Source: Seiridium cupressi
Taxonomy: Eukaryota; Ascomycota; Sordariomycetes; Amphisphaeriales; Sporocadaceae
Reading direction: 5' to 3'
DNA: 64,000 nucleotides
Assembly (NCBI GenBank): GCA_036674765.1
Contig: JARVKI010000009.1
Coordinates: 639,529-703,528, forward strand
The translations under genes and the position numbers were made by a program. The notes below the pieces were generated by a model. That model saw only the letters and a program-made list of their open reading frames with translations. It was not told where the DNA came from and searched no databases. Positions 1 to 10,300 of this stretch are shown here, piece by piece. Within the stretch, counting starts at the first letter, position 1. The number at the start of each line of letters is the position of its first letter.

Positions 1-30
1 AACCTAAGCTAATTTGACAACTTGCCTTAG

Positions 31-2163
31 TTGCGAAAGATGCCGACGGAGAAAGGCGAGCCACTCCATTCAACTGGCGGCATCAGATGTTTATTAACCT
101 TTTGGGGCAGATCAAGTGTGACCGACAGCAGCCGTGTGCAGCATGCGATAAGGCGGGGACAACTTGTGTGCTCGCAGGATCCGGAGAGAAACAAAGGTCA
201 GTGAGTGTAATCGATTGATGGGAACACGGGCTGAAACTGTATCGTCAGACCTGTACCGAAAAGCTATGTCCAGGCTCTAGAACGCAGTGTAACCTCTCTG
301 GAATTTTTTATCCAACAGCTGTACGATGCAGACCATGCAAAAAGGGATGAGATGCTCGCAGGCTATGTATGTAAGGCCGACAAGCCTAAAGACGCCAGCC
401 CACCAGCAGATGGAAAGCCTGATGTCACGGCCGATCTTGAGCTCGCACTGGCGAGAGCCCGGGCTGGCCATTTGAGAAAGCTTAGGGTTGGGAGCACGTC
501 GCAATTCTTCGGAGGCACTAGTCTATTCCAGATTTATGCTGGAGATGACCCTCCATCAGGGCCCCCGAGCAACAGCGTGAACGGGCCTGAAGTGTCATCG
601 TTCGGACAGAATGACGGATTATCTCCCTCATCAGTCTCAGACCCGGGACAATTTCCCTATTCGGCCCATGACGATATGTGCCAGACTCTGATGGCACAGT
701 TTTTCAGGGAACAATACCCCTATTCAATGTGTGTATATCGTGAATTCTTTCTCCGCGATTACGATATTGGCATTGGAAGATATTATTCCGAGGTTCTCCT
801 TTTTGCCATATGCTCCATCGGCGCACTTGCGTCAGCAGATGCCTCGATGCTCGCAATATCCGAAGTATTTGCCAGCCAAGCAGAGTTCGTGGTCTACACA
901 TCACTAGATAAGCCAGATTTGACACTTCTTCAAGCCATGATTCTGCTTGGGTATCGGTTTACTGGCCACGGGAAAGCATCTAAGGGGTGGCTTTTCTGCG
1001 GCATGGCCTTTCGACTCGCACACGAGATGGGACTTCACCTTGACCCCAATAACTGGCACGGACCTTCAGAGCCAGTTCTTGACCGGGACCGTGAGATCCT
1101 ACGGAGGGTATACTGGGCTGCTTTCAACGCGGACAAGCAAGTGAGCCTCTATTTTGGCCGCCCGCCTGCCCTGTATCCACATGAGTCCGATGTACGAAAC
1201 TCGATACGAATCCCGTATCCTGAGGATTGGCAAGGTCTCCTCGAAACATACATTGCGAAGAACACGTCAATTACTGCCTTTGAGGATGGCATTGCATTAT
1301 CTGGAAGCTTCATCTATCGTACGGAACTGTACAAAATCGTTCATACTATGATTACCGATCTTTTCGAGAACCGACGGCAAAATGCTGATAGCGCTGTGTT
1401 GGCTGCGACGGCGCAGCGAATCCACGTCTCTCTACACAAATGGATGGCGACACTGCCTAGTAAGCTCTATTGGAACCAGTGGAGTAGTGGCCAAGTTCAA
1501 CCTTTCGTGCTTCATTTACAGTAAGTGTGATTTCTTATCGAGCCGGGCAAGAGTTGACCTTCTACTAGCATGATATTTCATACAGCCATGATAATATTGC
1601 ACCGACCACCGCGCCATCTATTCAGCAAACCAGGGATTGCTGAAAGTGAAGATGTTGAGATATGCTATGAATCACTGCAGGCTATGCTGCGACTGATGAA
1701 GACGTACTCACGATACTACAAGCACTCGGCTCTTCCACTTGATTTCGTGCACACCCTTTCGGTCACAGCAGGGACTATACTCATGAAAAGATACCTCGAG
1801 AACGCATCCAAGGAGGACGCCGGCATATCTAGAGCGATGGATGTGGTGCTAGATGCGATGGATGGTATCAAATACACTTGGCCCTGCATAGTCGAGATAA
1901 GAGAGAGCGTTTCCAAAGCCATGGAGTCCCAGCCTGCAGATCAACAAGGACAACAAGGGCGTGACCCTGTCCTTGATTTCGGGTTCCTGGGAGATTTTGG
2001 CGCTGGAATTGACTCGGCTATGGGCGCCAACGGTTCAGATCCTACAATCTCCGATGCCGATATAGGGCTCTTGTTGAACGATGGATTCACAACGGGTCAG
2101 TTTTCATTTGATGATGTTCTTCCTGGACAAATATTGGGCAGCGATGGTTCCTTTTCGCATTGA
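31..2163 (+). CDS. Zn(II)2Cys6 transcription factor with fungal-specific TF domain, 5' partial
   Basis: This is a nuclear DNA-binding regulator whose first exon(s) lie left of the window. Visible exons are about 31-55, 111-196, 249-1520 and 1569-2163, giving about 658 residues from the first Cys. The zinc cluster is built from two exons: CERCRRRK (32-55) joins IKCDRQQPCAACDKAGTTC (111-167), giving the six-Cys pattern. A linker and short heptad-like segment follow (RPVPKSYVQALERSV). The fungal_trans middle homology region then runs from about 660 to 1900, including the RLAHEMGLHLDP motif and the conserved LHMIFHTAMIILHRPPR, which is restored by removing the 1521-1568 intron. The C-terminus is acidic and Gln/Asp-rich, as in an activation region. 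The target genes cannot be inferred. The family call is secure; the exact 5' end is not. Confidence 0.87.
56..110 (+). other. Non-canonical GC-AG intron inside the zinc-finger codons
   Basis: The reading frame of the Zn2Cys6 finger is continuous only if these 55 nt are removed. The 5' boundary reads AAG|GCGAGC and the 3' boundary GGGGCAG|ATC, with a TTAAC branch-like motif about 15 nt upstream of the acceptor. No GT donor is available nearby. It looks like a GTGAGC donor changed at position +2. The intron length is not a multiple of three, so retention would shift the frame and destroy the finger. Confidence 0.6.
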
Positions 2164-2401
2164 CCGATGTGTCTTGGGGATGCATGACAGACGATGGACA
2201 ACGAAATTCGTAGAATAGCACGTTCATTTGGATTTGGTTTTCTTGGTCACGATATGTATTTAGGACGAGCGTGAATTAGTCATGGTTGCGCATCTCAATA
2301 GCAAATGGTATCTTGAGCTTCTTGAACCAGAAAGTTATCAAATAATGTCAAAAATGTCCTATAATAACAACCGAGAAAGTAGATCTGGGTTTAAAACGCG
2401 T

Positions 2402-3529
2402 CTACTCATAAGCAGTCCGAACAACATCTTCATCCCGGCTATCAATGACTAACATATACCCGGGTGCATGAGCCATCACCGTCCCCTCAATGCTACCATC
2501 AGCCCGCATGACCGCCTCCTGAGGCGTGACACCACACCCCCAAAACACCGGAACTTCCTCCTCGCTACCAAACACTTCGCCCAATGGCCTGCCATCAGTG
2601 GTGAACGGTGCGTCGCCCCACTGTACCTGATCAATGCTTTCAATTCCCAGTTGCTTGAGTGCATCCCAGCCCCACGCGATGGGCTCCCCATGGGTTGCAT
2701 TGTACCCTCGCGTAATCTCACGAACTTTATCGATGCATCGAGCAGGGAATGGCCGCATGGAGACTACGTAAGTTCCGCCCGTGAAGACGCCGGCCGGACA
2801 CAGCGGGATCTTCGTCCGGTACACTAAAACACCTGGTTTTAGCTATTGCTTCTTCGAGTGTGCTTGGCGAATCATCCGGAGGCGAAGCTCATGTTTCAAG
2901 AGCAGGATGCTCAAACATCAAGTAACTGCTGCTAAAGGAAGGTAACGCGGGCACGAAATTAACACCGGAAGTTGCTTACTGGGCACATTTCTGCTCATCA
3001 CGGTATGGCGCGGCGGCAGGCCGGCGGCCGTCAGGGCAGACTCGAAACTCAGACTACAGCCTATCAAGAAGGCGACGTGGTCCGAAGTCCACTCCTTTTC
3101 AATATCTAGAACGTGGGATTTGATGACTTTCGAGTCACGATAGACTAGATATCGAGGCACGTCGTGCCGAAGATCCACGTCGGTAGCTACGGCGGACCCG
3201 GGGATGTGGGATTTGAGCTTGGCGTACGAGCCGGGAGTTGACGACTCCGCGATCAGAGGGCACGGGACCGGGTTCCGGGCACAGAGGAGGCGAAAGTCGG
3301 AGGCATACCGGGAAGGTAGGATTAGGAGGTTCGCTTGCAGGTAGCCTGGTGCGAAACCGGACGTGGGTATCGTGAGATTGTTGACGCGGCATGCTAGGCG
3401 GACACCTCGAGCCGTTGTGAACGAGTCTGGAGAGACTTGTGTCTCGGGGTTTCGGTGGCCCTCTAACGAGGAAGACAAGGGCTCTGTGACGACCGTTGCC
3501 ATGATGTGGTGCAAATTGAGCGTGGTCAA
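2402..3529 (-). CDS. DUF1445 protein (D-glutamate cyclase / putative hydro-lyase family)
   Basis: Two exons, 3529-2980 and 2823-2402, encode 323 residues; a second in-frame ATG at 3502 would give 314. The intron (2824-2979) splits an ATG codon as a|tg, so that RNVP joins MYRTKIPLCPAG, a hallmark of the family. Other family hallmarks are SRYASDFRLLCARNPVPCP, HDVPRYLVYRD, DHVAFLIGCSLSFE, VPVFWGCGVTPQEA and HAPGYMLVIDSRDED near the C-terminus. The family is widespread in bacteria as UPF0317/DUF1445 and includes mammalian mitochondrial D-glutamate cyclase. Here the substrate is unknown, and I see no clear mitochondrial presequence. The gene is convergent with the Zn2Cys6 regulator (stops 238 bp apart); no functional link can be claimed. 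Confidence 0.9.
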
Positions 3530-6500
3530 GGCTGTGAAGATTAGAGTGTACTCTCAAAAGGTCAATTACATGCCAAGGGCATTGTATATCGTGGATGTTA
3601 TTTCTCTTATAAGATAAAGGTATATTGCCAAGGCCATATCATACCATCTGGGCGATGCTCACACGGAGGCGGAGCGCCGCTTGAGCTCGTGCAGCTGAAA
3701 GAAACGGGGACGGAACTCCGATACTCGCCCGGCCGATACAGCACCTCTTGAAGATACTTATCCGGCAACCAATAATACTATTACATGCCGGTCTTTAAGA
3801 GGTGTTAGACCTACGTAGGATTGATCACCATTTGCTCACATGTCGTGTCAACATCTAAATAACACAACCAGGCAGGAAATTAGATTGTCTCGTTTCGCGC
3901 AATTAGTACTCCTAGTGCTAAGAAGGCCCTGTTAAGCTTATCTATTTGCGCTGCGAAACGACCGAAGGTTCAGGCTGGACACGAGGACTAACTAATAAAT
4001 GATTATGCGCAGCCATTGACAACGCTCGTAGCCCGTCGGAGGTTGATCAAGCTAACCGCAAGCCCAACAACTTCCGCTTTCAATAGGTCGTCGGGCTTGT
4101 ATTCTAGGGTCTTAAGCTTGAGAAAATGGTGGATGTACGTCATTATGTATTGTTGTCACACTAATTCCAAATTCTTGTTCTGACGAACATCGGTGGGTGA
4201 TAATGGGCAGTTCACGATCCTCTTTTCCGAGTTTGATTGTAGAGTCTTGGGGATGGCGTGTTATTGAAGAAGATCTTACTTGATTGTTTCCACGGGCAGG
4301 TTGATAGGAGCATTTGGAACTCTAATCCGTCAAGGAAATCCCGTGCGACGGTAAGCACAAACTCACAATAGAACCTAATGGTCGACCTTCTCGCCTAAAT
4401 CAGCTCACAGAGTTGAGCGATAAGTATTCCCCATGTGTCTGTGAGTTGCTGAGGCGAGTTGGGTGCACACAGGAGAGTCGCTACCCGGCCGAGGCGGTTT
4501 ATGATGAGAAACTGGCGTCATGGATACCATCTTCCGTAAAATCCGCGACATTGAGGTGGTCGCAGTGTGAGTGACTACATTTAGTGTCATCAGAGCCGCA
4601 AGGCATTTGTGAGTGCCCAGTGACAGAATATGCGGTGAAGCGCAAGCTACTACTTTGTGCACAAGTTCTAAACTAGAGCCATGTGCCTGATCACAGAACG
4701 ACCGATCCCGAGATCTCGTAAGACACCCATGGTATAATTCATATAGTTTAATGAGGGAATAATTTTTTTTATTTTTTTTATTTTTTTTAATTTTTATTTT
4801 TTTTTAGCGGTCCAAAACGCTGTTCAAGTATGTTTTTTTCCCCCTTCGTCTCGCAAGTCGGGGTTTTTTATTTCTTTTATTAAATTTTTTTAAATTTTTT
4901 TTATTATTATTATATCTTTTTTTAGGTAGTATGCAGCAGTATGGAAGGCAACAAGTCCGATTTATGTTGATCTCCACCCAACATGGATCATCGAAGTCAT
5001 GTGTTATGCATGATAGCGGCGAGACAGAGTCATATCCCACTACCTAGGTTTGCTCCACGGCAGCCTGCAGGAACAACCCAGTCACCGCTTCGAGACTGGG
5101 AGGGATGCGAGCAATGGCAGGCCTCGACCGCAGTGTAACAGACGGCGTCCTACGCCTAGATTGACACTATCTTCAATTAGTCGATGCTCAAGCCGGTAAT
5201 GGCTGTAAAGGACGCTTCAAGCATACGCGGGTGCGGCAGGACGGTTTCTGTGGCGCTCATCGCTAGGGGCTGGAGGCAAAGCATGATTCGCCTAGAAGCG
5301 GAAAGCCAAAGGTTCGTCTAAAAAGCCTCCCGGGCTGGAGTCGACTAGACCAGCAAGACGCATGGCAGGAGAGCTCGCCGAATCTCCGGAACTGTACCTG
5401 GACTGGCGACTAGATCCATACTAGAATCTAGTCGTATGGCGACAGTCGCATAGATCGTGGCACTTCAGCTTCTAGACTCCGGCGTTTGGAACATGGGCCC
5501 GGCGATGGATTGTGATTGTATATCTCAATGCGCGAATGGTCCTTTCGAGCTTGAACAGATCTTGATTCTTATACTAATCGAATTCTGCAACACATCAAGC
5601 GCCCGGAACACTATACGCCGAGGTGCGTTGCTCGGGTAGAAAAGAGTCTGGCCTCGATGGAAAAACAGAAGAAGGCTTGTTGCCTCTGCCATATACACCC
5701 GCAACCTTCACCACCTCGTTATTAGTAGCCGGTTATGCAAATACTAGACGAGGTGTGACGAGTGCTGTGATTAGACAATGGTAATAGAACAACGATGACA
5801 TCTTGAATGCTGTGATACGCGGGCACACGACTCAACTACGGGAAATTGGGGAGGTGTATGACGTGGATGTGTTCATCCGAAATAGAAATGGCGACGTTGA
5901 AGTCGACGATGCCCAAACATGGTTGAAAGAGAGAGCTGGCGCAGTGGGGGAGGCCAAAGATGAAAGTAAATTAGCTAGACAGGCACAGGGGCATCTGACG
6001 ACTAATACGTTGCATGGCATTAAACTCGATTGTAAAGTACGGTAGCGAGCGGCATGGCAATTGTCAGATTGCCCATGATGGGCATGGTGGTGCCGGGCCA
6101 ATGCTTAAATTGCGAGTCGAGATGCAAGGCGCATCCTGACGGCGCCGGTGGAATCCGCCTCACCAGACGGAGGTGAACCGACAGCATGGCAACGGATGGA
6201 GATGTAGATGGCACGCCTTGTTCGTCCTGTCGCTTGGCCCGGGTTGGATGGCAACTAATAAACCGCCTGTCCAAGGCGTAAGGGACAGCGAGTGGAGCCT
6301 AGCATACAATGTAAGGATCCATCCACTGGACACCTGCTTGGTATGCCCGCCCAATTACTCGGAGCTAGCAGGCACAGAGAGCCAAGCAGGGGACAGGCCA
6401 CAGGTCCACAGCCAAGTCCAGGACCAGCTGCAGATTTCAGGCTCGGGGGCCAGCGACCGCTCGGGGCTGGCTGATGCATGACCTGCTGTTCGCACTGACC

Positions 6501-7272
6501 GTAACGCACCGACTACAATGTAGTTACCTGGTGAGTGCCCTTGCTGTGGGCAGCAATTGTACGTGGCCGGTCAATGCCAGGTGTGGATCGCGGCACCCAG
6601 CACGCCAACTGGAACTTGGGACAGTGGGTGCTGGTGGATGAGGAAGGACCCTCTCCGCGGCTGCTGGGGAGGTACTAACTACTCCTTGATAGGGCCATTC
6701 TGGCTTTCTCTCTTCCTCGCGGCAGGATCACGCATCGCAACCCTCCACCAGCTCCGTCGATGTTGCCTTTGCGCCCGAGAATTGCACCCGTGTCTCGTTG
6801 CGTTGTCCGCTGTTCCTGGCCGAATGCACCTGACTTGCTCTCCAACCAAAGGCAACAAAGACCCCGACAGGCGACGTCTAAAAATATTGGGGGGGCGACC
6901 AGCGAACGACTAGGCACGTTACGTCATAATTGACACAAGCCGCAGACGCCTTTCCCTCGCCCCAGAATTCAGATACCCGCCCGCAACATCAGCTTTTCCA
7001 CCTTAACTCCATTCAGCCCATCCAACAGCCAGCACCCAGAGATTGAGACTGGCAAAGGAACCACATACATAACCTAGACGCACCACAACAACACAACAAA
7101 CAGCCACCGTGCCCTCGTTGACACCGCTGGGGGAGCACATAATTCGGCCGATGTCACTATTCTGCATCCATGCGCAAGCGTAGAACTCACCTGCATCTCC
7201 GATCTCACCACTGACTGTCACACCATCCATACATCATCGCTGCCCTCCCCCCCACGTTGTTCTTCCAGGGCA
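3530..7272. other. Gene-free interval upstream of the histidine kinase
   Basis: No convincing coding region was found in this 3.7 kb. Open frames here are short, lack family motifs and several begin only at non-ATG codons. It contains an AT-rich tract (4763-4924). From about 6950 there is C/A-rich sequence typical of a fungal 5' leader leading to the kinase start. Confidence 0.6.
4763..4924. repeat. AT-rich low-complexity tract
   Basis: Runs of T interrupted by single A or short A runs fill about 4763-4805 and 4865-4924, separated by a less biased 60-bp spacer. The surrounding DNA is near 50% GC, so the tract stands out. I see no terminal repeats or coding remnant that would make it a recognisable transposon. 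Confidence 0.7.
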
Positions 7273-7328
7273 ATGCGTTCATGAGGAATGCCACGACAAG
7301 CCCAGAACCCATCCTCAATTCTGCGTAG
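7273..7328 (+). promoter_or_regulatory. Two upstream ATGs overlapping the kinase start
   Basis: An ATG at 7273 opens a three-codon frame ending at TGA 7282-7284. A second ATG at 7281 opens a 15-codon frame ending at TAG 7326-7328. The latter frame overlaps the main start at 7288 in another frame. Both could reduce or condition translation of the kinase if the leader starts upstream of them; the leader end is not known. Confidence 0.45.
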
Positions 7329-10300
7329 CACCTTCTCGACACCAGACGAAACTGACGCCGACGTTGACGCGACAACGGACCACCATTGGAGAACCCATGC
7401 GGAAGAATATAGAGACAGCAGTGGCGATGCGCCGGTAGAAGGGATGCCGCACTCATCAGGGCCTCACTCAACGTCAAGCCATGGCCATGGCTCCGAATAC
7501 GATAACGCACCGCTCTCGCTCCGTGGTGGCGCCGGCCCCAACACACCCGCAAGTGAAGATACCACGCCGGTGAAAAAGAGCCCAAGGATGCAAGAAGTCC
7601 TGCGCTCTGACTTGGGCTTGACACAAGGCGAAAAGAAAAAGGGCAAGGGCGTGAGCATTGCCCAGGGCTCACCCGAGATAATAGACTCACAATCCGTGAT
7701 AAACCAGTACAAGGAACGGCTGGCACGCGATCTAGCACGTCGGGAACTCGTGGCGAAGAGCCCTCAGTCGCCTGTCGACAGGAAGCGCGTTTCCCCTATC
7801 CAGGAGGAGCTGTCTCTCTCACCTCCTTCTGGCTCGCTTTCCAGCTCTGATTTGCCCACGACATCGACGGAGTCTGGGAGAACGATACGGGGAGGTAACA
7901 CTCCAGCCTTCACTCCAGGGGTTGCAGCCAGGACGCCCTCGTATCCCTTCCCACGGATGATGACACCCGGTTATGGCCCATCGGCCTTACAGAGGGCCTG
8001 GAATCTCCAAACTCAGGGTGGCATTCTTAACGCAGCGGGCGGTCAGTTCGACTCGCCAGGATTGCATGATCAGCTTCGTTCAGATCCCTCCACCCCGGCA
8101 TCAACCATGACCTTTCAACCTCCAGGTGCCGAACCCCTGTTGGAGCGCGACTTTCCCACGCCAAATCTTTATGAATTAGTCCTGATGCTTGGAGCCGAGC
8201 CCGGCCTTGATGCATGGTGGAGTGCTGTGGTTCAGATAATGAAGGAACATTACAAGGCTGAGCGGATAACCCTTTCGGTGCCCGCCGATGCCACCGATCT
8301 TGAGAATGTGCCCTGGGGTCAGAAAGCCACCTACAATTCGTTGGAGGACGATGAATTCAGTATGGAATACATGGGGAGGAGTAGTCTGTTTCCCAGCAGT
8401 GTGGGTGATCTTTCTGAGTTGGCATCTAACCTGGAAGGGTCGTCGAGGAGTGAACGGCCACTACGCCCAAGTATGCAAAGTCGGCACTCTTTCACGTCTT
8501 ACGAGAATAAAAAGGAGTCGCGGACAACCCAAGCCTTGGAGAGCCCAAGCATTGCGCCACAGAGGCCTGCTGCGATGCCGCGAAGCAAGAGCTATTTTCC
8601 GGTCTCCGCAAAGCGTGTGCCAAGTTCCCCGCGCTCTGGTCTGAACAAGCAAGCACTTGAAGAGCACGACGCAGTTGAAGATCAGCAGAACGTTGCGAGT
8701 TGGGAGCCACCGCTGGTCTCCCGCTCCGAAGCCAATGGCCGGGTGCTTCCCGTATTGCAGGGATTGGATCTCGAAGCGGATCCTCTCATTGACCACAACG
8801 GAATCAAGGGCGTTATCGAGCGAGGCAAAGTCATTGCACTAACTCGTAGTTATCCGTATCTCGATTCCACCACCGACGAGAAATCCAAAAGGCGGCCAAA
8901 AAGACCGGTGAGAATCGAGTCGAGTACAAAACTGTCATCCTTTCTTGGTACTGCCGCAGGAGCGAGGCCTCCGAGCCGGGGCACAAAGGGCGCAGGTGTG
9001 GATAGATTATCCAAGCGATCAGATCTTCTTTCAGTACTAGATGATGAGGAGCCACGACCGCCAACACCACGATACGAGGAGTACGAACAGGCACCACCAT
9101 CTCCTTGGTCACAATCTCCGGCACCGTCACCTGCCGTTCGGGCAGATCCTGCCGAGAACCCATTTTTCACGGACGCATTGGTCGATGAGGATTCCTTCAA
9201 TCCGGGTCCTAGCCCTCACGATTACACAAATATACAACCTCCCGAGACAATCGGTGTCGACAATTCTTGGACCGTACTTCATATACCATTGAAACACATA
9301 CTACTTTCCAAGCCAGCTGGAGCATTTAGGCTAAGCTCAGCAGCTCTAGCACAAAAAACAGCCTCTCGCGGTCGGCTGGACTCGGCGACAGAGTCAGGGC
9401 CTGCTGAGCGCCCGTCTTCGTCTGATTCTCTCAAAGATAATCGACAAAGCCCCATCGCCATCTTATCTATCTTGAGCCCGCTCATACCTTATCCGTCTAA
9501 CTTGCGATATTCCCTAGAGCACCTTGCTCCTCATCTGGCAACGTCGTTCTCGCTATGCCGCCATTACTCCAATATGGAAACCGAAGTGTCCGGATTGCAA
9601 CGGAAAAGGCCGGCCACGGCCGGGTTTGGGGCATTAGGACCTGATGGGCGTCCTCTCGCGGACCCTGTCCTGTATTCTCAGCTGAAGTATGCGCCGTCAG
9701 AACACCCATCGCAGCACTCCATCACGGGGAGCATTACAAGCCCAAGTGATGCCTCGGGTCCGGCACGTAGTACTGCCAACTCACCAGGTGGGTCTATAAA
9801 TTGGGACCCAAGCTCTTTTGGCTTGGTCGTTGAAAGACGAACCACGAATACAAGTCCTGGCATGGTTGGTGGTGACGGATATTTCGCCGCCGCAATCCAG
9901 CATGGAGCCACATTCCACGATGTTACACCACGCACACCTGGGTTCCGATCTGGACGAAGTTCCAGAGAAACTCCCTCTTCACTTGAGAAATTGCAAGGGC
10001 AGACAGGTACTGGAGAAGCCTTTTGGCCAGGCACTCCGGGTGCGGGGATCGCCGAGGATCCTGCTAGTGCTCTGTATACACCCGACGAAAGATTGCCGCA
10101 TCATTTGTCCAAAAGACGAGTGTCTCCTAAGGAGATGAGTCAGTCCGATATGGCATCCGGCTCTGGTCACAGCCATCAGAAACATACAAAGTTGCACTCA
10201 TATGGGGCTGACTTTGCCACAACCTTCCAGTCGCTACCTTCGGGTACCTACGTCAACCAAACACCAGGAAGGGAGGACAAAGTCAGCATGCTACCTCCGT

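Noticed and set aside
5803..6045. An 80-codon frame with protein-like composition (DVDVFIRNRNGDVEV).
   Set aside because: It begins only at TTG. The ATG at 5807 leads to an immediate stop, no splice-linked partner exon was found, and no family is recognised.
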